Below, piece after piece: positions 1 to 6,858 of a stretch of DNA of 11,292 nt; within the stretch, counting starts at the first letter, position 1, and each line of letters begins with the position of its first letter. The DNA is taken from assembly GCA_023421135.1 (NCBI GenBank), contig JAEZUG010000090.1:1-11292 (forward strand). Direction: 5' to 3'. The notes under the pieces are model-generated. The model was not told where the DNA came from, ran no database searches, and saw nothing but the letters and a program-made list of their open reading frames with translations. The translations under genes were made by a program, and so were the position numbers. This DNA comes from Candidatus Cloacimonadota bacterium (GTDB lineage Bacteria > Cloacimonadota > Cloacimonadia > Cloacimonadales > Cloacimonadaceae).

Positions 1-252
1 AACCAGATCAGCACCGGACTGGAAGGCCAAAGCTTCCTGATCACGGGTAGTCTCTCCCGTCCCCGTGGAGAAATCGAGAACCTCATCCGCAGTCACTCCG
101 GCAAGATTGTGAGCTCTGTGACCAGGAACCTGAACTACCTGGTGGTGGGAGAAAAAGCCGGCTCCAAGCTGGATAAAGCCCGCAAAATTCCAGAGATTAA
201 GATCATCGACGAAACGGAGCTGCTGGCTCTGCTCAAAGGAAATCAAGAATAG
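1..252 (+). CDS. ligA: NAD-dependent DNA ligase LigA, C-terminal BRCT domain (5' truncated)
   Basis: This is the last 83 codons of a gene that starts before the window; frame 1 is open from base 1 to a TAG at 250-252. The residues form a BRCT domain as found at the C-terminus of NAD-dependent DNA ligases. Visible features are a FLITGSL strand, a glycine before a KIVSSVT strand, LVVGEKAGSKLDKA, and a final IIDETELLALL helix. The LVVG-x3-GSKL-x-KA stretch is typical of LigA. The full enzyme seals nicks in replication and repair using NAD+ as the adenylate donor, and the BRCT domain helps DNA binding. The adenylation, OB-fold and zinc parts lie outside the window, so activity cannot be judged. 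The stop overlaps the next start by one base (TAGTG), which suggests translational coupling with lptF. Confidence 0.92.
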   Translation, partial: NQISTGLEGQSFLITGSLSRPRGEIENLIRSHSGKIVSSVTRNLNYLVVGEKAGSKLDKARKIPEIKIIDETELLALLKGNQE

Positions 253-1577
253 TGATACTGAGAAGATACATCCTCAAAGAACACGTCTCTCCCTTCTTCC
301 TCTCTCTTTTGGTGGTAACCTTCATTCTACTGATCGACCGTGTGATGGACCTTTTAAACCTTATCCTGGAAAAGAAGCTGGATGCCTGGACCGTGCTAGA
401 TCTCTTTGCCTTGTCTCTGCCCTACATGTTGGCTCTCTCGATACCCATGGCAGTGCTGGTGGCGACGATTCTCGCATTTGGCAGAATGACAGTGGATAGG
501 GAAACCATCGCCATGAAATCCAGCGGCGTGAACGTCTATTCCCTGATCGCTCCACTTCTCTTTGTGGCAGTTCTGCTCACAGGGCTGATGGTCTATTTCA
601 ATCATCAGTATCTACCCAATCAGAATCACAAGCTCAAAAACCTGATGGTCAAGATTGCCTATTACAAACCCATGACCATCATCAAAGAAGGCGAATTTAC
701 CAATGTGATGGATTACACTATCTATGCCAAGAGCAACGATGAATCCATCCTGGGTGACGTCGTGATCTATGACCGCAGCCAATCCCGCTTTCCCCGTATA
801 GTCTTTGCAGACAAGGGTGAGATCATCCAAATGGATAAAGGTAACAGCCTGCAGATCAAACTCACAGATGGAGAGATGCACGAACGCAACGACCGCGAAG
901 AAGGCAAATACCAGATTCGTCAATTCAAGAGCTTCACTGTCAATATCCGCAATCTCGCCAATAATATGGATTTCTTCGAAACAGGCTACCGCAGCGACAG
1001 GGAAATGACCGAAGCTCAGCTCCGCAAAAGCATCAACGACAAAAAGAAGGAATACCTTACTATCGAAGCTGAAAACTCCAAATTGCAAGATCGTCTGGCC
1101 GCCACAGAAGCAGAAGCACCCAGCTTTTCCAGAGACAATGAAGTGCGCCGTTTCAAGGTCATGATCCAGATGAATGAAGATCGCATCAAAGACATCCGTG
1201 AAAGTATGCTCTCCATGCAGGTGGAATACCACAAAAAGTTCGCCCTCTCCTTCGCCATCATTATCTTTGTCTTGATTGGTATCCCCCTGGGTTTGATGAC
1301 CCGCACCAGTGGGATCGGCATGGCCTTCTCCGTGAGTTCCGTGATCTTCCTGATCTACTATGTAGCGCTCAATGGAGGCGAACAACTGGCAGATAAAGGC
1401 TTGATGTCTCCCTTCCTCTCCATGTGGATATCCAATCTGGTCTTTCTGATTATTGCCCTGCTCCTGATCTACGCTTCCATCAAAGAAAAACACCTCTTTG
1501 ATCTGCCTCAGATTATGTGGAAGATCAGGAATTGGAAGGCTCGCAAAAACCCCCTTCCGGATGAGATTAGGTACTAG
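252..1577 (+). CDS. lptF: LptF/LptG-family lipopolysaccharide export permease (first of pair)
   Basis: A 441-residue protein of the YjgP/YjgQ family, the inner-membrane permease of the Lpt system, which moves lipopolysaccharide to the outer membrane with the LptB ATPase. It has the family layout. Hydrophobic helices lie near residues 15-38, 50-77 and 95-117, followed by a long periplasmic region and three C-terminal helices near 328-350, 354-374 and 386-410. The N-terminal RRYILKEHVSPFF and the FGRMTVDRETIAMKSSG loop after the second helix are typical. Residues about 250-325 are charged and heptad-like, rich in E, K, Q, L and R, and look like a coiled coil before the last helices. E. coli LptF is shorter (about 366 residues), and the extra length sits there. 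The start is GTG at 252, with AAAGGA at 235-240 as a probable ribosome site. It is a probable operon with ligA and lptG. Naming it F rather than G rests only on gene order. Confidence 0.87.
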   Translation: MILRRYILKEHVSPFFLSLLVVTFILLIDRVMDLLNLILEKKLDAWTVLDLFALSLPYMLALSIPMAVLVATILAFGRMTVDRETIAMKSSGVNVYSLIAPLLFVAVLLTGLMVYFNHQYLPNQNHKLKNLMVKIAYYKPMTIIKEGEFTNVMDYTIYAKSNDESILGDVVIYDRSQSRFPRIVFADKGEIIQMDKGNSLQIKLTDGEMHERNDREEGKYQIRQFKSFTVNIRNLANNMDFFETGYRSDREMTEAQLRKSINDKKKEYLTIEAENSKLQDRLAATEAEAPSFSRDNEVRRFKVMIQMNEDRIKDIRESMLSMQVEYHKKFALSFAIIIFVLIGIPLGLMTRTSGIGMAFSVSSVIFLIYYVALNGGEQLADKGLMSPFLSMWISNLVFLIIALLLIYASIKEKHLFDLPQIMWKIRNWKARKNPLPDEIRY

Positions 1578-1589
1578 GGAGATAGACTT

Positions 1590-2678
1590 ATGCGTATTAT
1601 CGATCGTTACATCACCCGTGAATTCCTGAAGACCTACCTCATTATCTTCATGTCCTTTGCTGTGCTCTTTATAGTCATAGACGTGATCGACAATCTTCCC
1701 CGCCTAATCCGCAGTGGAGCCAGCACCCAGCAGGCCATGATCTACTATCTGCTGCGTCTGCCCTATCTGATTGTGCTTACCTCACCGGTGACCGTTCTGC
1801 TGACAGGGCTTTTTATGATGAACAGCCTTTCCAAGCATAATGAGAGCGTAGCCATCCGGGCAGCCGGAATCAGCATCAAACGTGCCATGCTGCCTCTCTT
1901 TATCATCGGCTTTCTCATCAGCCTGGGGATTGCTGTGATAGGAGAGTACCTACTACCCTTTGCGGAATCCACCCGATCCTATGTGTATAACGTCCAGATC
2001 AAAGGTGAGGAACCGGACGACCAGATGCTCAAAGCCCGCATCCATTATCGTGGGCAAAAGGGCGAGCTCTATTACTTTGGTTTCTTTGACGGATACAAAA
2101 ACACCCTACGTATCATCGACCTCACCAAAGTAGATGAGAAGACTAACCAAATTACCGAACACATGACCGCATCCTCCGCCTCATGGAAAGATGGCAAATG
2201 GATTCTGGAAGATTGTGAACATAGACGCTTCAAAGATGGAAAACAGATCTTTTGGAAGCATTATCCCCGCACTGATCTGGCTTTTTTGGAAGTGGAACCC
2301 AAAGACTTTGTGAGAATCACCAAGAAGACCTTGAGTCTGAACTTCATGGAGCTGCGCGACTACATCGGCAGACTGAAGAAACTGGGAGACCCCAGCTTCA
2401 AAGAAGAGGTCGATCTGCATATGAAGGTTTCCTTCCCGCTTACAAACCTGATAGTGATCTTCTTCTTTATCCCTATTGCCACAACAAACGTCCGTAGCAA
2501 AGGCAGGGGCTGGATCTTCATGCTAGGATTGGTGGTCTGTTTTGCCTATCTCATTGTGGTGAGAGTGATCCAAAGCCTGGGCTACAATGCTATCATCCCA
2601 CCCATTTGGGCAGCCTGGCTTCCCAACGTGGTCTTTACTCTTCTGGGTTTTGCTTTCCTTCGCAAGGCAGAAATATGA
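1590..2678 (+). CDS. lptG: LptF/LptG-family lipopolysaccharide export permease (second of pair)
   Basis: A 362-residue member of the same permease family as the gene before it. The two would form the heterodimer that, with LptB, drives lipopolysaccharide from the inner membrane to the LptC/LptA bridge. Helices are seen near residues 14-35, 53-78, 100-124, 279-298, 306-328 and 336-357. Between them is a periplasmic domain with alternating strands, for example WKDGKWILED at 199-208. The N-terminal IIDRYITREFLKTYL and the NSLSKHNESVAIRAAGISIKR loop at 78-98 match the family. Length is close to E. coli LptG (about 360). The ATG at 1590 follows AGGGAGA at 1576-1582, and the gap to lptF is only 12 bases, so co-transcription is likely. 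No U-tailed terminator follows; the next 840 bases are repeats. Confidence 0.87.
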   Translation: MRIIDRYITREFLKTYLIIFMSFAVLFIVIDVIDNLPRLIRSGASTQQAMIYYLLRLPYLIVLTSPVTVLLTGLFMMNSLSKHNESVAIRAAGISIKRAMLPLFIIGFLISLGIAVIGEYLLPFAESTRSYVYNVQIKGEEPDDQMLKARIHYRGQKGELYYFGFFDGYKNTLRIIDLTKVDEKTNQITEHMTASSASWKDGKWILEDCEHRRFKDGKQIFWKHYPRTDLAFLEVEPKDFVRITKKTLSLNFMELRDYIGRLKKLGDPSFKEEVDLHMKVSFPLTNLIVIFFFIPIATTNVRSKGRGWIFMLGLVVCFAYLIVVRVIQSLGYNAIIPPIWAAWLPNVVFTLLGFAFLRKAEI

Positions 2679-2854
2679 GACAGACAAGCTCTTAGCACAC
2701 CTACTGAGTTCTTTAGCCATAACCTACTATAGGATAAGCTATTCCTTAGCTTTCGTTAAAGAATCGCTAAGGGATCGTTAAGGAGTTGCCAAAGAATCGA
2801 GTGAGGGCGCAAGGAGAGATGATGCTGGTGAAGTGTTTGAGTGGTGACGTCGTG

Positions 2855-2891
2855 ACGTGGGGACGTGGGGCCGTGGGGCCGTGGGGACGTG
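2855..2891 (+). repeat. 8-bp tandem repeat forming a four-run G-quadruplex motif
   Basis: An 8-base unit, [A/C]CGTGGGG, is repeated four times and followed by a partial ACGTG. It places four GGGG runs at 2859-2862, 2867-2870, 2875-2878 and 2883-2886, separated by the four-base loops ACGT, CCGT and CCGT. This meets the usual sequence rule for an intramolecular G-quadruplex with four tetrads on the plus strand. Folding and function are inferred only. Confidence 0.75.
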
Positions 2892-3017
2892 TATTGGCGC
2901 TTACCAAAGCGCCACCATCCCGGAACCACGCGAAGTGTAGTGGCGCTCTCTGAGGCGCTACAACCCGGAACCACGCGAAGTGTAGTGGCGCTCTCCGAAG
3001 CGCCACAACCCGGAACC
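2889..3017. repeat. 45-bp tandem repeat array, about 2.9 copies, each with a hairpin
   Basis: The phrase CCCGGAACC starts at 2919, 2964 and 3009, so the period is exactly 45 bases. GTGTA starts at 2889, 2935 and 2980, the first unit being one base longer and more diverged. Within a unit, GTGGCGCT and AGCGCCAC (or close variants) pair around a short loop, giving an 8-bp stem. The first unit differs (TTGGCGCTTACCAAAGCGCCA) but keeps its arms complementary, which hints that the structure is maintained. The array directly follows the G-quadruplex repeat. Function unknown. Confidence 0.85.
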
Positions 3018-3143
3018 CCGCTTTAGTGGGGTTTGGGGCAAGTACCACTTAACGTCATTGCGCGCCACCACCCAGCACCACGTACCGTCATTCTTGAGAC
3101 CGGGGTCATCGCCAAACCGCTTGCGGTTTGGTGGGGTGGGAAC

Positions 3144-3419
3144 GAGACTGTGTGAAAAGGAGCAGAATGTCCCTAGGTAGCCAGAAAGTCCGGAACGAAG
3201 TGGAGGACGCTGAATATAGCCCAGGACGCAGTCCTGGGGACCAGGCAAAGATATATTTCTTCGTAAAAAGCTCCCGCCCATACCTTTGAGCGCTCACGCT
3301 CAAAGGTATGGGCGGGAGCTAATATGTTCCCACGATTGCGCAACCCGAAAGTCCCAGGACTGCGTCCTGGGCTATATTCAACGCCCTCCGGGCTGATACA
3401 AGTGTTTTCGCACAGTCTC
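3144..3419. repeat. Nested inverted-repeat element, about 276 bp
   Basis: Three sets of arms share one centre of symmetry. The outer arms 3144-3158 and 3405-3419 match at 14 of 15 positions. The middle arms 3202-3238 and 3353-3389 match at 35 of 37. The inner arms 3269-3292 and 3297-3320 match perfectly over 24. Unpaired stretches lie between the sets. Each middle arm also holds a small palindrome, CCAGGAC-GCA-GTCCTGG. No transposase frame is present. It may be a MITE-like non-autonomous element, a composite of palindromic repeats, or a source of structured RNA; the sequence alone does not decide. Confidence 0.7.
3269..3320. repeat. Perfect 24-bp hairpin with 4-base loop
   Basis: The left arm 3269-3292 begins AGCTCCCGCCCATACC, and the right arm 3297-3320 is its exact reverse complement. 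The loop is CTCA (3293-3296). There is no T-run directly after it on either strand (AATATG follows on plus, TTTTTACG follows on minus). Read on the minus strand, five T bases at 3265-3269 begin at the stem base, so it could act as a terminator for minus-strand transcripts, but nothing on that strand ends just before it; pirin ends about 200 bases away. Confidence 0.85.
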
Positions 3420-3421
3420 CT

Positions 3422-3517
3422 TCGCAGGAATGACATAAGGTAAACACTGGGGAGTAATGGGAGTACTCTGGCGGTTTATTCTCAGCATTGCTGGGAACTT
3501 ATAATTATTCAATAGTC
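3422..3517 (+). repeat. Dispersed repeat, copy 1 of 2
   Basis: This roughly 96-base segment matches 10564-10658 in the same orientation. The first 17 bases (TCGCAGGAATGACATAA) and last 14 bases (ATTATTCAATAGTC) are identical in both copies, and the middle is diverged but nearly equal in length. It ends one base before the stop codon of the minus-strand pirin gene, so the repeat starts right where that gene ends. Confidence 0.75.
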
Positions 3518-3518
3518 T

Positions 3519-4352
3519 TTATCTGATAAAAGTCCCGTTCTCCAGTTCGTCAAAGGCGTCCTTGATCTCACCGGGGGTATTCATCACGATCGGCCCTCTC
3601 CAGGCAATGGGTTCATGCAAGGCTTTCCCACTACAGAAGAGCAATTTGGCACTTGAGTCCAGAGTATGAAGCTTGATTCCAGGGCCATTATCAAAGAGCA
3701 CCACCTGATGTTTGTGCAGGAGTTTATCCTTGATCACCACTTCTCCCTCATAGCAATAGATAAAGGCGGTGTATTCTATTGGAGTGGGTATCACGAATTC
3801 AGTCCCGGATTCCAAGCGAATATCCCAGTATTGGGGGTCAATCATGATGTCTTCGACAGGGCCTTTGACTCCCTGGTATTCACCACAGATCAGCTTCAGA
3901 AGTACTCCCTCGGCTGCCTGTAGCGTTGGTATCTGCCCGGCTTTGATATCCTGATAGCGGGGTGGCATCATCTTATTTGAGGCAGGCAAATTTGTCCAGA
4001 GCTGAAAGCCATACATCCTTCCCTGAGTATCAGGCTTGGGCATTTCCTGATGTATAATGCCGCTCCCGGCGGTCATCCATTGGATATCTCCCTTGCCAAT
4101 GGTGCCTTTGTTGCCGAGGCTGTCTTCATGCTCTGCATAGCCTTCCAAAAGATAAGTAATCGTTTCAATTCCTCTGTGCGGATGCATAGGAAAACCGGCC
4201 AGGTAGTTGTTGGGATCGTCGTTGCTGAAATCATCCAACATCAAGAAGGGATCAAATGCAGGTTTGTTATGATAGCCAAAGATTCGGTTCAGAGCAACTC
4301 CGGCACCGTCTCTCACCGGCATGGCATCAAGGATCAATCGTATCTCTCGCAT
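3519..4352 (-). CDS. Pirin family protein
   Basis: A 277-residue cupin-type protein of the pirin family; family members have about 230-300 residues. The N-terminal half carries the pirin metal-site residues in order: MHPHRGIET gives H57 and H59, and GIIHQEMP gives H101 and E103, matching the four iron ligands known from human pirin. The C-terminal half, about 165-250, is the second, metal-less cupin fold. Bacterial pirins vary in role: some are quercetin dioxygenases and others are stress or redox regulators, so no substrate is assigned. The ATG at 4352 is preceded on the minus strand by AGAGGTG with suitable spacing. The frame runs another 59 codons upstream, but that part crosses the carbamate kinase terminator and gene end, so it is not used. 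A promoter-like pair sits just upstream, suggesting its own transcript. Confidence 0.9.
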   Translation of the reverse strand: MREIRLILDAMPVRDGAGVALNRIFGYHNKPAFDPFLMLDDFSNDDPNNYLAGFPMHPHRGIETITYLLEGYAEHEDSLGNKGTIGKGDIQWMTAGSGIIHQEMPKPDTQGRMYGFQLWTNLPASNKMMPPRYQDIKAGQIPTLQAAEGVLLKLICGEYQGVKGPVEDIMIDPQYWDIRLESGTEFVIPTPIEYTAFIYCYEGEVVIKDKLLHKHQVVLFDNGPGIKLHTLDSSAKLLFCSGKALHEPIAWRGPIVMNTPGEIKDAFDELENGTFIR

Positions 4353-4384
4353 ATTCACCTCTTTTTGATTGCAGTACTGCCTAT

Positions 4385-4413
4385 AATCTAGATGATTACC
4401 AAGACTATGCCAA
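4385..4413 (-). promoter_or_regulatory. Candidate sigma-70-type promoter for pirin gene
   Basis: On the minus strand, TTGGCA (4408-4413) and TAGATT (4385-4390) are 17 bases apart. They match the -35 consensus at five of six positions and the -10 at four of six. The pair lies between the upstream gene's terminator and the pirin start, giving a leader of roughly 25 bases. It is a consensus match only. Confidence 0.4.
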
Positions 4414-4435
4414 TAGTTACTTTGAACGGAATAGC

Positions 4436-4458
4436 AAAAAGGGGGATTTCTCCCCCTT
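4436..4458 (-). terminator. Intrinsic terminator after carbamate kinase
   Basis: On the minus strand an 8-bp stem AAGGGGGA/TCCCCCTT closes a GAAA loop and runs into five T bases, the last two stem positions included. It begins 24 bases after the arcC stop and lies before the pirin promoter candidate. The GC-rich stem, GNRA-type loop and T-tract make it a good rho-independent terminator. Confidence 0.8.
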
Positions 4459-4482
4459 GTATATCGTTGTATGGTTGTTTTT

Positions 4483-5430
4483 TTACTTAATAATACGAGT
4501 GCCAGTCTTACCTGCAAAGGCATCCACAATTCTGTCTATTGAGGTAATCAGGACTTCCTTTCCACCACGTTCGATAAAGTCTATCGCTGCAAGAATCTTT
4601 GGACCCATGGAACCGGCAGGGAACTGTTTGTCTTCATAATGGCGTTTGGCATCGGTTACTGACAGGACGTCCAGATCTTCTTGATTCTGTTTTCCGTAGT
4701 TGATGGAGACCTTGTCCACTCCGGTCAGGATTACAAAGAGATCAGCTTCGATCTCCAGAGCCAGGAGGGCAGAAGCAAAATCCTTATCGATCACGGCATC
4801 GACGCCTTCCAACGAACCATCAGCTTCCACATAGACCGGGATGCCACCACCGCCAACTGCTATGGCGATGTTGCCGGAATCAACTATGCTCTTGATGATG
4901 CTTGCCGGAATGATCTCCTTTGGCATAGGAGAAGGAACCACTCTGCGGTAACCCTTGCCGGAATCTTCTTTCAAGGTCCAGCCCAGGCTACGGGTGAGTT
5001 CATCGGCTTCTTCTTTGGAGTAATAGGTGCTTCCCACGTATTTGGTGGGATTCAGCATGGAGGGATCGTTTTTATCCACCACCACCTGGGAGATGATGGT
5101 GATAACGTCTTTTTTGATGCCATTACGTAGCAGGCAATTCTGCAGGCTTTGCTCGATCATATAGCCCATAGTGCCTTCTGTGGCTGCATTCAACACTCCC
5201 AAAGGCAGAGGGGCAAGCCCTTCCTTCTCTCCGGCTTCCTGTTGTCGCAGAAGGTTACCCACTTGCGGTCCGTTTCCATGCGTGAGAGCTAAAGCATAGC
5301 CCTGACTGATCAGTTCCACGACTCCACCCAGAGAGTCTCTGGTGTTTTTGAATTGCTCCGTGATGGTACCTTTTTCACCGGCTTTGATGATGGCATTACC
5401 GCCCAGAGCAAGAACGGCTGTCTTCTTCAA
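4483..5430 (-). CDS. arcC: Carbamate kinase
   Basis: A 315-residue amino-acid-kinase fold enzyme that converts carbamoyl phosphate and ADP to carbamate and ATP, the energy-yielding last step of arginine deiminase, agmatine or purine fermentation. Family signatures seen are ALGGNAI at 8-14 (phosphate binding), THGNGPQVGN at about 50-59, AVGGGGIPV, DKDFASALLA, a LTGVDKV nucleotide-binding turn, and the C-terminal GSMGPK lysine motif. Length matches known carbamate kinases (about 310). The start codon is TTG at 5428-5430: the in-frame TAA four codons upstream excludes a longer protein, AAGAGG lies five bases before it, and MKKTAVLALGGNAI is the expected N-terminus. No ornithine carbamoyltransferase or arginine deiminase gene is in the window, so the carbamoyl phosphate source is unknown. 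It lies 89 bases after the COG2403-like GTPase gene with a terminator hairpin between. Confidence 0.95.
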   Translation of the reverse strand: MKKTAVLALGGNAIIKAGEKGTITEQFKNTRDSLGGVVELISQGYALALTHGNGPQVGNLLRQQEAGEKEGLAPLPLGVLNAATEGTMGYMIEQSLQNCLLRNGIKKDVITIISQVVVDKNDPSMLNPTKYVGSTYYSKEEADELTRSLGWTLKEDSGKGYRRVVPSPMPKEIIPASIIKSIVDSGNIAIAVGGGGIPVYVEADGSLEGVDAVIDKDFASALLALEIEADLFVILTGVDKVSINYGKQNQEDLDVLSVTDAKRHYEDKQFPAGSMGPKILAAIDFIERGGKEVLITSIDRIVDAFAGKTGTRIIK

Positions 5431-5435
5431 TTTAA

Positions 5436-5441
5436 CCTCTT
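5436..5441 (-). promoter_or_regulatory. Ribosome binding site fixing the TTG start of arcC
   Basis: AAGAGG on the minus strand lies five bases before TTG at 5428-5430. No ATG or GTG in frame lies between it and the upstream in-frame TAA, so this site supports the TTG start. It sits inside a seven-codon ATG frame (5427-5450) whose TGA overlaps the TTG as TTGA. Confidence 0.6.
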
Positions 5442-5470
5442 ACTTTTCATAGGGATTACTTTGTTCAGCT

Positions 5471-5499
5471 AAAACGGGCAGACACTAAGGTCTGCCCGT
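5471..5499 (-). terminator. Intrinsic terminator after COG2403-like GTPase gene
   Basis: On the minus strand a perfect 10-bp stem, ACGGGCAGAC/GTCTGCCCGT, has a six-base loop and leads into TTTT (the first T belongs to the stem). It starts 21 bases after the GTPase stop. The T-tract is short, so termination may be partial, which would allow some read-through into arcC. Confidence 0.6.
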
Positions 5500-5519
5500 C
5501 GGCATATAATCTATAGTGA

Positions 5520-6845
5520 TTATTTCTTTTTCTTGATGTCTTTGAGGACGTCTGCGATGGTGGGCTTGCCGATCTCTTGAAGCTCGTACTGCACTTGGCA
5601 GGCGGGCTTCTTGATCTTCACGATGCGACGAAGGTCGATCGGAGTGGCAATCACGACAGAATCGCATTCTGTGCTATTGATGGTCTTCTCAAGGTCTTTG
5701 ATCTGCTTAGCGCTGTAACCCATGGCAGGAAGCAGAACTCCAACTTCAGGATACTTCTCAAAGGTTTCTTTGATTTCGCCAACGGCCCATTCGCGAGGAT
5801 CGACCAGTTCAGCACAACCATACTTTTCAGCAGCGATGACGCCGGCACCATAGGCCATTTCACCGTGGGTGAGGGTGGGACCGTCTTCCACGACGAGCAC
5901 TCTCTTGTCCATAATCATCTCGGGATGATCCACAAAGAGCGGTGAGGCAGCTTCGATGATAGTGGCTTTCTTGTTGATGGAACGGACGTTCTCACGCACT
6001 TCCTGGATATCAGCAAGGTCAGCACTGTCGATCTTGTTGATCACAACGACGTCTGCCAGATGCAGGTTGGTCTCGCCGGGATAGTAGGAAATCTCGTCGC
6101 CGGGGCGATGAGGATCGACCACGACGATATTGATCTGCTTATCAGAGCAATAGAATGGGGTGTCGTTGTTTCCGCCGTCCCAAATGATGACGTCGGCTTC
6201 TTTCTCGGCTTCGCGGACGATGGCTTCATAATCCACGCCGGCATAGATCACGCTACCCATCATGATATGGGGCTCGTACTCTTCCATTTCTTCGATCGTG
6301 CATTTGTGCTTCTTGAGGTCTTCCAAGGTTGCATAACGTTGAACTTTCTGAGCAACGAGATCACCGTAAGGCATGGGGTGACGGATGGAGACGACCTTCA
6401 GCTTTTGAGCTTTGAGGGCCTTCACGACTGCACGGGTGGTTTGGCTCTTGCCACAACCAGTACGGGCAGCACAGATAGTGACCAACGGCTTGGTGGTTTT
6501 GACCATGGTGTTGGCAGTTCCCATCATCATGAAATCGGCACCAGCGGCATTGACCATGGCACCCTTATTCATCACTACTTCGTGAGGTTGATCACTATAG
6601 GCAAAGACCACGAGATCCACATTGTTTTTCTTGATCAGTTCTACGACGTCAGATTCGGGATGAATCTTGATTCCCTTGGGATAAAGCTTTCCAGCCAGTT
6701 CGGCAGGATACTTCTTGTCGTCGATTCCAGGAATCTGTGTAGCTGTAAAGGCTACGACTTCATAATCTTTGTTATCGCGGAAGAAGACGTTGAAATTGTG
6801 AAAGTCACGTCCCGCAGCGCCCATGATAATAACCTTGCGTTTCAT
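5520..6845 (-). CDS. COG2403-type GTPase (cyclic 2,3-diphosphoglycerate synthetase-like)
   Basis: A 441-residue protein resembling the family annotated as cyclic 2,3-diphosphoglycerate synthetase or predicted GTPase (COG2403). Residues 1-120 look Rossmann-like, starting KVIIMGAAGRDFHNF. A P-loop nucleotide domain follows, with ARTGCGKSQTTR at 127-138, a Walker B-like VIIWDGGNND at 219-228, and NKID at 270-273, the guanine-specificity motif of GTPases. The archaeal Methanothermus enzyme makes cyclic 2,3-diphosphoglycerate with ATP, but NKxD here argues for GTP, and such a thermoprotectant is not expected in this kind of bacterium, so the reaction is left open. Bacterial homologues often sit near carbamate kinase and carbamoyltransferases (from memory), as here. 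The ATG at 6845 is chosen because AGGAG lies five bases before it; a TTG 14 codons upstream lacks a ribosome site. A terminator follows. Confidence 0.85.
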   Translation of the reverse strand: MKRKVIIMGAAGRDFHNFNVFFRDNKDYEVVAFTATQIPGIDDKKYPAELAGKLYPKGIKIHPESDVVELIKKNNVDLVVFAYSDQPHEVVMNKGAMVNAAGADFMMMGTANTMVKTTKPLVTICAARTGCGKSQTTRAVVKALKAQKLKVVSIRHPMPYGDLVAQKVQRYATLEDLKKHKCTIEEMEEYEPHIMMGSVIYAGVDYEAIVREAEKEADVIIWDGGNNDTPFYCSDKQINIVVVDPHRPGDEISYYPGETNLHLADVVVINKIDSADLADIQEVRENVRSINKKATIIEAASPLFVDHPEMIMDKRVLVVEDGPTLTHGEMAYGAGVIAAEKYGCAELVDPREWAVGEIKETFEKYPEVGVLLPAMGYSAKQIKDLEKTINSTECDSVVIATPIDLRRIVKIKKPACQVQYELQEIGKPTIADVLKDIKKKK

Positions 6846-6858
6846 TGTAACTCCTTGA

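Larger units (their letters stand above)
2679..3518. other. Repeat-rich spacer between convergent lptG and pirin genes
   Basis: No convincing gene is seen here. Frames that stay open run through repeats and have no ribosome site. From left to right the spacer holds a possible imperfect hairpin at 2742-2774 (9 pairs including one G-T, 15-base loop, no T-run), an 8-bp G-rich tandem repeat (2855-2891), a 45-bp tandem array (2889-3017), a hairpin at 3014-3033 and another at 3113-3130. These are followed by a nested inverted repeat (3144-3419) and one copy of a dispersed repeat (3422-3517). The flanking genes point towards each other, so the region probably carries termination signals for both, but no classic hairpin plus T-tract was found. 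Confidence 0.7.

Noticed and set aside
612..1493. Long antisense frame of 293 codons opposite lptF
   Set aside because: It lies wholly inside lptF, is rich in His, Asp and Phe as expected from reading membrane-protein codons backwards, and matches no family.
2889..3017. Possible CRISPR array
   Set aside because: Units abut with no unique spacers, there are only about three copies, and no cas gene is near.
3014..3130. Two short hairpins (3014-3033 and 3113-3130) as terminators for lptG or pirin
   Set aside because: Stems of about eight pairs but no T-tract on either side; kept only as minor structure of the spacer.
2756..3436. Several overlapping minus-strand frames of 65-107 codons in the first spacer
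   Set aside because: They are translations of the tandem and inverted repeats, with repeated peptides such as APLHFAWFR, and have no supported start; databases may hold such frames as spurious proteins.
4353..4529. 59-codon N-terminal extension of pirin
   Set aside because: It would read through the arcC terminator and the end of arcC; AGAGGTG directly before the ATG at 4352 and the pirin-like MREIRLILDAM start favour the shorter form.
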